A stretch of DNA of 64,000 nt from Lutjanus erythropterus (taxonomy: Eukaryota > Chordata > Actinopteri > Lutjaniformes > Lutjanidae): assembly GCA_020091685.1 (NCBI GenBank), contig CM034613.1, forward strand, positions 22,919,461-22,983,460, read 5' to 3'. This document shows, piece after piece, positions 21,879 through 34,100 of the stretch. A model generated the notes under the pieces. The model was not told the DNA's origin, made no database searches, and saw only the letters and a program-made list of their open reading frames with translations. The position numbers and the translations under genes are program-made. Position 1 is the first letter of the stretch, and every line of letters begins with the position of its first letter.

Positions 21879-22189
21879 CATCGTCTTAATCATCTTCTCT
21901 AAGGTTTTTCTTCAACACAACAAACACAGACCATTGGGCAGACAGTGCAAATCTAGAAATTCAGTGAAATTGCTACGTAATGCGGTTGTAGGTTTCGGTA
22001 ACATTATATTCTCATTCTGTTACTGTTGCTCTGACTTATTGCCATTCTATTGTGTCTAACTCTATGTCTTTTCTTTCCTCTGTCTTTCTCCTCCTCTTGT
22101 TTTCTTTTTAATCTTTACTGGCTGCTTTCACCCAGTCCACTCACACCACCTCTCTCAGATTTAAAGCATCCCTTTCAGCGTGGCCACGT

Positions 22190-22440
22190 GAAAATGGCCG
22201 CAGAGAGGAAATGTGACGGCGGCTGAAGCCGGCGCGCGGTTGGCTGTCCGTGAGGCGACGCCAGAGCTCTCTACGAACACTCTCTTCTCTCGCTTCCTGT
22301 TCCGGAGCAGTTCTAGAATGTACGACGGAATTCTAGGCGGAGGAATATTACCACCGATCAATACGGTTGAGAATTCTAGAACAGTGGGAGCTGGGGTTCC
22401 GTGTTCCCCTCCCTCCCCCTGGAGTCAGCTGAACAACTGA
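22190..22440. other. GC-rich patch with inverted TTCTAGAA words
   Basis: The words 'gttctagaat' (22310) and 'attctagaac' (22372) form a 10-base inverted pair with 'aattctagg' between them. The patch is open in one plus frame (75 codons) without a known domain. Function unknown; it may be a repeat fragment. Confidence 0.35.
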
Positions 22441-22808
22441 CAGTAACAATCAAGAGGGTTTGTGAGTAAGCTAGCCAAAACAAAAAAATCATAAAGTAAG
22501 CTGAGTTTTACGACAGCGAGGTCAAGTTTTGTCTCTTTTCAGGTGTGGGTTTTTTTTGTTTTTTTTTGAGTGCCTGAATCAAAACAACGTTTGAAATCAA
22601 AGGAGAGCATTTGATGGGTGGACGGCGTCTGCAGGTGCAGGTTTTGAGGTGTTGATTAGCGTTAGCTGCATGCTGTTTCACCTAAATCAATCAGTGCACT
22701 TTCTGTGGCCGCACATTTGTGTGCTTTTATGTCTACGCTCAAATTGTGTGCAGAAAAAACAGGGAAAAAAATATCCACAATGGTTTACAGAGAAGAGGGG
22801 CATACGGC

Positions 22809-23028
22809 AGTGGTTCCCAACCTGGGGGTCGAAGAAAAAAAACAAAAAACACATTTGACACATTTTATTTTTGCTAATTTGTATTTTTGCCTTTGAAAAC
22901 CGTACAATCAAACTTATTTGACAAGGAAAAACTCTCTTTGGTTTAACTGCTCGAAACGCGCGTCCAATCGAAGACCAGATCAATTTGTTTTACAGAGTCA
23001 CAAGCCAAACATCTGGGAACCACCAACA
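22809..23028. mobile_element. short inverted-repeat element ('GTGGTTCCCAACCTGGG')
   Basis: The left end 'gtggttcccaacctggg' and the right end 'catctgggaaccacca' are inverted copies, and 'cacaagccaaac' near the right end is a known landmark of this teleost element. A second fragment is at 47005-47090. Confidence 0.6.
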
Positions 23029-23149
23029 CGTATAACAATCCTAACTCAGGTTCCAATTTCTAGCTTTTTCCGGAGCTTTTGTATCTAACGGTACCCGATG
23101 GAACCTCGGTCAAATACCTCCTTCCTGTTTTTATTTAGTTATTTCATGT

Positions 23150-23330
23150 TAGCAAGACGGTAGCTAACAGTCAGCTAACAAACGATTGACGTACATAAGC
23201 TAGCTAGTTAGCTATCAGCTGTCTAACATTATCTATCAGATGTAACTAGCTAGCTAATGACTGATGTATATTAGCTAGCTATAGACAGATAATGTTATAT
23301 TAGCAAAATTAAAATGACATGATATATGTA
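23150..23330. repeat. palindromic 'AGCTAGCT' cluster
   Basis: Repeated agctagct words form nested inverted repeats; 'taacattatct' near 23226 pairs with 'agataatgtta' near 23288. Confidence 0.6.
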
Positions 23331-24659
23331 TGCCACTTTTACGGTGTTTCCTAAATGCTAGCCAACCAGCTAACAAATCTACATCAATCATTAGCTTCCT
23401 CATTACATCAGATACCTGACAAGTCATTAATATCATTAATATTAAATTTTGATTTTTAGAATCTGGATGTTAGATGCAACATCTGAAAATAAAATTAAAT
23501 TCAAAGCTGCAACGGCAGATTAATGTAGATGTGTTCACAGCCTGAAAGCATCAGAACAAGTCAACCAAACTTAAAGCATTTTAAAAAATCTGGATATCTG
23601 GGGGCAGAAATGTACCACTGTAAGATTTATGCAGCTCAATAAAACTTGAAATGCCAATCCGAGAGCTGCAAAATCAAATGGATTTCAAAACCTTGCTGAC
23701 TCAGGCATGATTTGAAGTTTGAACAACTGCTGGTCTGAAGGGTTCTTGAATGTTTGGTTACGAAGCAGCCGACAGGTAGCTCTGCGTCTCAAGCAAAAAA
23801 CACAATCAATCGATTTGTTTTACGATACATTCGGATTCAAACCCTGTCCCTCAGGAAGGAGAGAAGGAGAGAGAGAGAAAAAGAAGCAGAGAGAGAGCAG
23901 TTTTCTCTCGTTCTCTATCGCTCTGTCTGCGCACATCTCCCGCTCACAGATTCGCTCGCTTGGATACACACCGACACACGCACACACACGCACACGCACA
24001 CATACACAACCTGACCATCATCTTCAAATAAGGTTACATTTCCTGATCAAATAGAAAATAAATAGCATCAGTATCAGTTTTCCACAAAATGAACAAGATC
24101 ATACAAAAACCAAGAAAATAAAACAACATAATTACAAAGCGAAATCATTTTTCATCAAATAAATTTACACAGAAAGTACCTTTAAGACAATGTGAATATC
24201 AAGGACGCAACAGGAGTAAAAACAAGAGTGGGGGGTAAACATTTGAGTGTGACACCCACTTCCTGTTCAACCCCCTAAAAACACACAGATTATCCTGAAA
24301 GAATGAAAATATTGCTAAAATAATTTTTTTCTGTTTTTTTTCCCCCTCTCTTTATCCCATCACTCTATCATAATGATCAGACAAGAATAAACAGATTTTT
24401 GTTGGTTCACACCGAAAAAAAAAAAAATATCATCATCATGGTCGCCATCTAGCAGCGTCAGGTCTGCTGAGCCTTAAGGAACAGACGCTCCGGGTTCAGA
24501 AATCCAACTGGATCGCTGTGTTTTTCTTTTGGTCTGAAACATGTGTGGTGCGCTTTATTTGTCTTACAGTAACTTTTGTGTTGGGTGGGGTTTACTAGTT
24601 TGCTTGGACACATTTTTGGTTCAAAAGTGGGGGGCCATAAACTTCAACTTTGTAAAAAC
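23330..24659. other. intergenic, no gene seen
   Basis: AT-rich with GA-rich patches near 23855-23900. It may include distal ppp2r5b 3' untranslated sequence on the minus strand, but this cannot be shown here. Confidence 0.35.
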
Positions 24660-24663
24660 TTAA

Positions 24664-25081
24664 AGGGATAGTTCACGCAAAAATGAAAATTCAGTCATTA
24701 TCTACTCATGCTAATGTCGATTGAGGGTCGGGTATACTTTGTTAATCCACAAAACACTGCAACAGTGGAAGTAAATGGTGACCAGTTTTCAAAAATAAAA
24801 AACAACTGGAAAAAACACAAAATGCCTCCATACTGCTTGTGAGGTGTAATCCAAGTCTCCTAAAGCCCCAACATGCCTTTTACACACCGTCACCTAGTTC
24901 AGATGGTGTGCACGTATGGAAAACTGGTCACCATTCACTTCCACTGTTTGACAGATTCTGCAACACTGTTTTCCTGTGAAACTCCAGGAGTTTTGTGGAC
25001 TAAAAAACTAAACCCGACCTTCAATCGGCATGAGGGTGAGCAGATAATGACTGAATTTTCATTTTTGAGTGAACTATCCCT
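24664..25081. mobile_element. intact TTAA-flanked inverted-repeat element (family A)
   Basis: TTAA (24660-24663) then 'agggatagttcac', and 'gtgaactatccct' then TTAA (25082-25085). The terminal inverted repeats extend into 'aaaatgaaaattcagtcatt' on the left and its inverse on the right. At 418 bases without an ORF it is non-autonomous. TTAA duplication is the target preference of piggyBac-type transposases; the superfamily is inferred. Confidence 0.8.
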
Positions 25082-25129
25082 TTAAGCAAATGATTAAATT
25101 TGCAAAACCAAAAAATTGTCATTGTGTGC

Positions 25130-25650
25130 CACAACATAAAAATTAAAGGTACCCTGAAGAGTTTTTCACCACTGGTGGCGCTATAGAGCAATGTTTTTAT
25201 GAGCAGGTCCTCATTATGTTTGCCAGGTTCATGTTATTCAATTGAATGACAGTTGGTGGCGGTAATGCGCAAAGAAACATTGGAAATCGCCAACAAAAGC
25301 AGCAAAGAAGAAGACTGCTAGCTAGTAAACATGGATGTAAACAATGCAAAAGTTTTTTTAAAAAGTTTGGGGTTCAACTTTGTCAAATGTAACTTATGTA
25401 CTTAGCTCTTTTCTGCTCTTCTATTGACTGACAGTTGGTGGCGGTAATGTGCCAAAAAAAAACATAGCAATATGCCAACAAAGGCAGAGGAAGAAGAAGA
25501 GTGCTAGCTAGTAAACATGGATGTAAACAATGCAAAAGTTACAATATTTTAAAAGGCGGCTTTGATGATGTTTTATGAGGAAGGAAATGCATTTTGGTGC
25601 GTAACACTGAATGTAAACATAACTTTGTTTCTCCACAGGGCGCCTTTAAA
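25130..25650. repeat. duplicated 'ggtggcggtaatg' unit
   Basis: Units at about 25240-25350 and 25423-25540 share 'gacagttggtggcggtaatg', 'gaagaagactgctagctagt' (or its variant) and 'aaacatggatgtaaacaatg'. The ggcggtaatg...agaagaag end is widespread in fish genomes. Confidence 0.75.
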
Positions 25651-26000
25651 CAGACAAACAAAAACAAAATTAAGGACCTTTAAAGAAGGAATGTTTCTGG
25701 GATTTTTGTGAAATACCCCTTTAAAATACAACCCCTCGCACCACAAACATCCTTTCAGATTTCAAAAGAAAAGAAAAACAGCCACGTCCAATCCAGTTCG
25801 TTCCTCCCCTCTTTAAGGTCTGTTAAAGGGGAATTCCGCTGAATTCCAGCACCCACATATATGGCCTCATACAGTTAACATGGTGATGTGAATTCAGAAT
25901 TCAAGCCGGCCTTCCCCTTTATGGTATCTGCTACACTAGTGTTTCTCCCATAATACACTACAGAAATATCCAGAGACATATGTATATATATAAAAACATT

Positions 26001-26065
26001 ATCATCATCATCATCATCATCATCAGTAGTACTTAGAGTAGAGTAGAGTAGTAGTAGTAGAGTAA
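26001..26065. repeat. (ATC)n and (TAG)n microsatellites
   Basis: An ATC run (26001-26026) is followed by a TAG-rich run to about 26065. Confidence 0.85.
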
Positions 26066-26201
26066 CAAGTAAGAAGAAGGAACAGTATTGTACTTTATAT
26101 CGTTATCATCATCTTCATCAGTGGTTATTTAACCTTGAGGGACTTCTAGGCTCGTCCTTTGGTGGAACCCCGACAGAATGGGAGAGGAGTTAGCGCCAGA
26201 A

Positions 26202-26392
26202 CCAGCTGTGTGTGTGTGTGTGTGCGTGCGTGCGTGTGTGTGTGTCAAAAAGAAACTGTGTGGTGCATTAATCGGTTGTTGGTGTGTGAGATGTGTTTGA
26301 CCTGGATACACGTTCTCTCTGTAGCTCTGTCTTCTCATATTTACAGTAAATATGTACCTGCGTCTGTGCGTGTGTGTGTGTGCGTGTGTGTG
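26202..26392. repeat. (TG)n microsatellites with CG interruptions
   Basis: TG runs at 26202-26246 and 26365-26392. Confidence 0.9.
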
Positions 26393-26460
26393 AGGGTTTG
26401 TGTGTGTCTGGTCTGTTGTGGCAATAGTTTTGGGACATTTGTGTGAAATTGCTTCTTTTG

Positions 26461-26466
26461 TTTATT
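26461..26466 (-). terminator. ppp2r5b: possible ppp2r5b polyadenylation signal
   Basis: A minus-strand AATAAA lies about 540 bases after the stop codon. Other hexamers exist farther away (for example 24554-24559), so the true end of the transcript cannot be chosen from sequence. Confidence 0.2.
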
Positions 26467-27005
26467 AATGCATTGTGCTATCCACGCATGAAATAAGCAT
26501 CTCCGACCAAAAGATAAATACGAGGCCACAGTACAGACTCCGACTCTGTTTGGTTAAATATCAAGACAAGTTAGACACATGTTGAACTCGGTTAGTGTTG
26601 CACCAAAAGAGACGTTTCGTCTCTTATTTTGAGGCTGATTTGGAGCAGGCCAGCTACCAATTTTGGGTACTGACCTGCAGTTTAATAAACCAGCTGTTAA
26701 TTAAAATGACAGTCAGCACTTTTGGACGATATTCATCTTCTGATCTGCAACATGATGTGTGTACAGCAAAGAGTGAACCAGTTTCACACAACTCTGTCAG
26801 AAAAAAGGTACCGTCTTTACCTCGGATCACTGAGATTGTGCGCTTTTTCTCAAAAAGCCCCGCCCTCGATGATACGAGATAAAAATAAAAAAAAACAGTG
26901 GGTTTTGTTTTGTACCTTTTCTGTCTGACCTCTCCCAGCACTTTCACCATCACCCTCGTGTCTTCTCCCTGTCCCCTGACACCCCCTCCCCGTGTTATCC
27001 GGCAC

Positions 27006-27243
27006 CTAGGTGGCGCTCTCCCCGGCTCCGGAGGAGGAAGAGGAGGCCCCGCTGGGCTTGGGCTCGGGCTGGTCGGAGTGAGCCGTCTGCGGGGACGAGG
27101 GGGTCGGCGGGTCCCCTCTCTCGCCTCGCTCCTGGAGGTTGCGCTGGTTCCTGGCGGCCTCGGTGAGCATCTGCATCCGGCGCTCCTGGTGCTCCTCCAG
27201 GCCTCGCCAGAGCTCTGCGCGCTCCCTCTCTCGCTTCATTTCC
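27006..27243 (-). other. ppp2r5b: ppp2r5b last coding exon
   Basis: Codes 78 residues after the CTCCAG acceptor. A Glu/Arg-rich helix ([20 protein letters not shown]) matches the conserved ELW.GLEE segment of PPP2R5B. It is followed by a divergent low-complexity tail with PPTPSSP and a five-Ser run, longer than the human tail. It is the most GC-rich exon of the gene. Confidence 0.9.
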
Positions 27244-30200
27244 CTGGAGAGGCAGGACGAAGGAAAGAAAAAAGAGAATAGCGGGTTACAATGCTTTAAG
27301 ACGAGATGCAGAATATTGTGAGAGAGGCCTGTAAGCAAACTTCCAGATGAGTCTCGGGTAAATAAAATTGTTTTATCCCTAAAAAAACATCCTGGCTTCC
27401 AAATTAATAAGGAAAGCGTACTGCTACCTGACGCTCACAGTTTAACACAGTTTTTTTTTTTATTTTCTTATATTTTGCTGCATTCGGGACGCTTCTGAGC
27501 TTCCGCCCGTTTGGCAGGTTTGTGCAGACATGATAAAAATGTAGTGGCCAACAGTTAGGTCGCTGCCTCCATCTCTCTCCTCTGCTCTCTGTGTGTGAGA
27601 GCTGCAGAGAGAGATATACACACATACCCACACACGGGCAGAGCAGACTGAGCGGAGGTGTGGGCGAGTTCATTTGTGCTTTAGGACAAAACCACTGTTA
27701 CAAAATCAGAAAAATGTCATTTTATTTCTCTGACTCATTGCTTTGTTCCTGCTAACTGCCAACAAACAGCAACCAACAAATCCTGCATATCCTGCCTTTA
27801 ACTTGCACATAAAGGGGCCTTTTTAAGAAACTTTTACTTTTAATACTTTCAGTTCATTTTCCTAATATATATTTTTACTTAATGATATTTTCAGTGTGCA
27901 ACATTAACTTACCCTGGGTTCTTTGCTTCGTTGTCGTAGTTTGCAGTCTGTGGCCACTTGTGTTATAACTACTATAATTTCCCATGGAGCTTGGGACATT
28001 TGTTCCTTGAGTTTCTCCTTAAGGCAGCACTTCTCAGCAGGCTTGATGAAGTTTAATGAGGGTACTAATGGTGCCTGAGAGGATGCACTGCCTGAAAAGC
28101 TTAAGTCAGGGAACAAAAGTCTCTCGTGTGCAGTAAACGCCACAGATTACATGAACGATAACACAACTGCCTGCACACATACAGTGATACAGACCGTATA
28201 GTATTTTTTGATGTGTATACAGTAAATCTTACTGCCCAGAAGTAGGTTTGGTATAATTCAGCACCACCATACCTCTGCTGTAAAAAGGATCGTATCAAAA
28301 CCTGCGTTCACCAGCTGTATCTGGAGATTCGGCACAGAAGTGCTGAGCAGATGGATGAACCGTTCATCAATAAACTGTTCCAACACATGAGCCTCCCTTA
28401 AACCTCGCTTAAAACTGTATTTTTTTTTTTTTTTATTTCCGCTTGTGCACAGCTCGATCAAAAAAGACAGATCATGTAAATCAGTCGATTTGTTGATAAG
28501 CATATTCTTTATTTTAAGTAATACAAGGCCAGGATCTGACTCCAACTCCATAAAGACACAAGAATGATAATGATTTTCTCGTCTCATGTTCTGAAAAAAT
28601 GTTGAACTACTCCCTTAAGCTTTGTTTCCCAATGACATTCACTATCTTAAGTTTGAAAAACGGGGACTGAATAAGTGGAATCATGATGTGATCTGTGTTC
28701 AGAACATGACCTAAGCGATACATGCTTACAATGTGAAATATAACGTGATGCATAATGGAACAAATACCGTCTAAAACATGACATAAGAGTCTTCTATTTC
28801 TTCCTCTTGTTGTCACTGTTGTAGCCGGTGACACAAACTCACACACGCACACACACAGACACACACACACACAAAGGGGGTGAGTCACACTCACTTCTGT
28901 TTCTCCACTTTGTAGGAGGCAGTGAGGTCATCAAACAACTTGCTGTTCATCTCCATGAAGGTCTTCAGCACGTTGTAGATCAGAGACACGATGGTCCTGC
29001 AGGAGCAGAACGAGAAGGTCACAGGAGTCCCACAGTCCGGACAGGCGGCACCAACCTTTACTACTAAAAGAGCCATTTTTGGCCAAAAAAGATAAAACTA
29101 AATCTGTCCGGAGCCAGAACTTCTTTTTGGTATCCATAGCTAGCCTAGGGTGGCTTAGGACTAGTAAAATTTTGTAATCACGAGTCATTTTTAAGGTTAC
29201 TTAGAACTTTGAATGAATTATACAAAGAAATCGCAACCGTCTTTTGCAATTTTTACTTGCTCCTGCAATTTTCTTGCAAAAAAAAAAGACAGCCTGTGAA
29301 ATCCTGAAGGGACTGATTTACCATCCAAACAATGATAGAGCTTGAGGTTACACCCAAACTGACCAGAATCTAATTTGAAAATCTATGAGGTATGACTTGT
29401 ATTAATTTGTGTTTGTGTTTGTGAGCGACTAACTGGTTCCAGTGCTCCTTGGAGACTCTGTAGAGGGTGGCGAACACCAGCGGCAGGATGACTTGACAGT
29501 TCTCCTCTATCAGACTGAGGATGTATTCGTTGTTCCAGAAGTAAAGAGCCCGCTCCGCTACCTGAAACACACACACAGACAGAAGAGGTAAATTCGAGTG
29601 ATGTCTGCGCCCACAGTTTTTGACGTGTGTCTGCAGTTTCCCTCGGGCAGTTAGGTCACTGCTGATTGGCTCGTTAATCCCAAAGCAATTTCTTTTAACA
29701 TCAGAGGGAGGGAGGATTTTTGTAACCATTCTTAACTCATTTTGGGACCATAAACCAATATTACAATACATCTTTTTTAGATAATACCTCTTACAGCCCA
29801 GCGTGTTTCAAGTGTATCAAAAGTAACTAGGTACATTTACTCAAATACTGTATTTAAAGGGATAGTTCACCCAAAAATTAACATTCAGTCATTATCTACT
29901 CATCATCATGTGGACTGAGGGTGGAGTTTATTTTGTTTGTCTACAAAACACTGCTGGAGTTTCACAGGAAAACTGTTGCAGAATCTCCCAAAACATGGAA
30001 GTGAATGGTGAAGAAATGGACGACCCTGCCTCCCCCAAAAATATATATAAAATGCCTCCGTACTGCTCATTTTGTGTAACCCAAGACTCCTAAAGTCCTG
30101 GCCGTTTGCACACCGTCACACCACACACACACCCAGTGTGTCAGTATTTTGCTGTTAATACTTCTGTACTTTTACTTAAGTAACATTTTTAATTTTGTTT

Positions 30201-31089
30201 ATTTAATTTTTCTTAACTTTTACTTGAGTAAAGAATCTGATGGAGCTGTGGCGTTTACCTGGAAGTGAGGGCTGGAGATGCAGGCTGCGATCTGTTTGAA
30301 GAGCGGCTCCTGCACCCGGATGAACTGAGACGGTTCGATCACATCCAGGATCTCCTCAATCTCCCCCAGGAACATCACCTGAACACACACACACACACAC
30401 TTGTATAAGTGATACAGAAAGGGCAAAGAGGACACTCACTTGACTCAGTGAATAAAAAAATGTCAAGACGCTTGATTAGGAATCAAAAACAGAGATGCGA
30501 GTAACACAGAAGTCCTGCAAGATCATGAGAAAATCTTTCAGCGCTGACTAATGAGAGCAGCTGAGAAATATCAGTGTCTTTTTTTTAATTACCAGCTCCC
30601 TCACCTCTTTCTGCGTGCAGGTTTTTGGCCAGTACTTGAGCAGCCCTCTGATGATCTGCAGAGAAAATATGAAGCACATTAATATAAATAAACACTGCAG
30701 CCATTAGCTCAGCGGGGCTGCTGGCTGGCGTCCATCTGCACCATCTCCATTAACTCATATTCATACTCTAGTGCTAGTGCATTAAGAAATATGTCGTTAA
30801 ATTTGTACTGAGTCTGTACTGATGATGGTGAATGAAGAAGCAGGTTGTAGCTAATTCAGCCTCAGACCAGCAGAGCTGAGTTTTCAGTGATGAACTACTT
30901 ACAGGACTAACATTTTTTTTAGAGCTGTTTGATGGTCACATGATGGGCAATAATGTTTAATGAAGAAATGTTGTGAAGAAAACAGACTTACGTATTCAGT
31001 CACTGTAGCATCTTTCTCCATAAACTGCACCACACAGTAGGCCAGCTGAAAGGACAGGGAAGACATGGTTAGAACACACACCAACACAT

Positions 31090-31150
<61 letters not shown>

Positions 31151-34100
31151 AACACAAACACACACATTCCCTGAAGCTGTCAAGGAGACAAGGGGGATCT
31201 TAGCAGTTATCCCTCAGGATTAGACACTGCTAAAGATCGGAAAGACAAGTTTTCCAAGGGGAGGTGTGTATCACGTGTGTGTGTGTGTCGACTTCTACAT
31301 CAGCTCTCGTCCCCTCTTATATGATCTGCAATCATTTCCCATTATTCAGCGAGTGTGTGTGTGTGCGTACGTGCATGTGTGCATGTGTGTGTTTTGCGGT
31401 TGCCCCCTTCCACCCAGGCCGGTTGCCGTGGCGAGTGGGCACCGTGGCGACGGAGACTGTGTGTGCGTGTGTTTACTTCGGAAGGAGTGATGTCACACAC
31501 ACGAAGTCCCTTAAGGGCAATGTGAGATAGAGTTTAGACCTCTTGTCTCAGCCTCGCTGTCTTTCCTCCTTCTGTCCCATTTATCAGAAGTAACAAAGTA
31601 CAAATACTTTGTTAAAGTAGATTTTCACTTTTTCATTTTTTCATTTACCTAAATATTTATTTTTCTGACAAATTTTTACTTTGCTCCCTTCATTTCAACA
31701 CATATATCCGTACTTTCTACTGCTCACAACAGACTTGTTATTTTTCTTTTAATTCATTTTAAGGGAATTATTGATTAATTTTATTTTGCGTCATTGTGCA
31801 CTACTTTCCCAACATCCAGAATGATGACAACCTAAATTCTCAAATTCTCAGTGCATATCATGCATGACAGACGTTACAAGACAAAAATGATGTAAAAGTT
31901 GTAGCAGTGCGAAAACAACATAAAAGACATAACAAAACAAAAAAGACATGAAAGACTTTACAAGACAAAAACAACGTAAAAGATGTAACAAAATTTTAAA
32001 GACGTAACAAGACAAAAACAACATATAAGACCTAACAAAATCAACATAAAAGATGTAACAAAATGAAAAAGATCTTACAGACATAACAAGATGAAAACAA
32101 CATAAAAAAACGTAAAAGACATAACAAGAAGAAAATGATGTAACAAGATGTTAAAGACACAACAGGAAGAAAACAATTTAAAGGATGCAACAAAACAATA
32201 AAGACGTAAAAGACGAAACAAGATGAAAACAACATAAAAGATAAACCAAGACATAAAAGACATAACAAGGAAACAACCAACAGTACATAACAAGATGTAA
32301 CAAGGCGTAACAACATGTTAACGACATAATAAGATGAAAACTATGTAAAAAATGTAACAAGACCTGAAAGACGTATCATGATGAAAACAAAGTAAAAGAC
32401 GTAACAAGGAGTAACAAGGCAAAATAAGGCGTGAGGTGTAGGTACGACGAACACAACGAAACAAAACAGTAGAGATGTCCTTTAGAATGATATTCTTTAC
32501 TAGTACAGTACATTTCAGAGCCTGTACTTTTTCACTTTTACTTGAGTAAAGAAGTTAAATCAGTACTTCTACTTCTATTTCTACTGTACTCCTGCTCAAG
32601 TAAAGAATTTGTGTACGTTTGCCACCTCTTCTATTTATACTCTTGCCTTGTACAAATCACGACTGTACTGGTCCTCAGTTCAAATCATTAAAATAAAAGT
32701 GTGCTGCATTGTCCAATTTTAAAGCTGGAGGTTATGTACTGTCACATCGTTGATGGTTGTTCTCTGTCTTTTTTGTGAGACAAGCGGTTTTTACTTTCTT
32801 TCTTCTTTTTTTGTCGTTTCTTTCTTTGTCTCATTCCTGACCCGTGCTTCCATTGTCTGTCTCTCCGCCTGTCTGGCTTTCACATCTTCCACAGCTTTCA
32901 TCTTTTTGTTCCCGTCTAATCCCTTTTTTTCTTGTTATGTACGGTGCGACTGTCTTGTTTGTCTTCTCCTCTCGCTCCATCCTTAACGTTCCCTGTCCCT
33001 CGCTCGCACCACAACATGGTTACAGAGGCAAAGAGGGAAAGAGGGAGCGGAGAGTAAAAACAAAAAAAAGGCACCGGTGAAAGCAGGGATGTAAAGCTTG
33101 AATAAAAAGAAAAGCTGGAAAAAAAGATGGGGATTAAAATAAAGGTGCTGATCGGTCAAACTGTTTAAAGTATTAGCGAGGCATTAGAGAAACTGCCTGG
33201 GGTAAATATGATGTTGGATTCTGTTGTCAGGCCAGGCTTTGTGGGTTCAGCAGGCCGTTGTTAGGCTAAGGATTATGGACACTGTAGTCTTTTTAAAGGC
33301 TGAGATCTTACCAATATTGATTTGTCAAGGTGACAGGTCAAATAAGGGTCTATTTTTGGGGATGTAGTCACTCCAGAGAGCTCTGACGCCGGCTTCCTGC
33401 CTGTAAATTTGTTGCGACCTGCACATCAAAAAGTAGCCCTTTCCACACTTTTACAGCTCTTCCAATTGCTTTTCCAGGTACAAACGCGGTTATTCACAAG
33501 CTGTGAATCATGACGACTTATTCACGGTGTCTGAAAGTCGAACTGAAATTTGAATCCTCCTCACTTTTTGTGAAGGGAGGTTTTTGTGCTGCATGTTTAT
33601 CACAGAAGGATAACAAGGATTGTATGGTCGGTTGTACGCCTCCGCCATCCATGTCTGTCCAGACTGGTATTAAGTATATTTTTGACATAAACGATGTAAT
33701 CAATACATTGACGGTGAATAACTTCCAATGAGAAACACGCTGTCTTCACTTAAAGACTATTTTTACAGAGGAAGTGACATTTTGATGTCACAGGGAAGCT
33801 GACATTTGACCTTTTTGTTTATAAAATTTCATCACTTAGTCCTTTCATCAAATTAGATGTACATGTGAAAGCAATTGAATACTAGAGTTGTGGCCAAAAA
33901 TGTGTTTGTGAAGTCACAGTGACCTTTGACCACCAAATTCTAAACCATGAGTCCAAGCGGACTGAGCCCAATTCAAATTATCAAGTTTTGAAAAGTTTTA
34001 CCAACTACTGATCTATTGTTGAGATAATTTACTTTTCCTCTTTAGATAAACTTTTAAAAGAGAGATAAAATTTTATAAATAAGGTTTGCAGCTCACCAAT

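Noticed and set aside
28258-28587. 109-codon minus ORF in a ppp2r5b intron
   Set aside because: It contains a poly-Lys run from a poly-T tract, has no domain I recognise, and is not needed by the continuous exon chain.
31860-32440. CRISPR-like repetition
   Set aside because: The period is irregular, repeats are degenerate, there are no unique spacers of constant length, and the context is eukaryotic.
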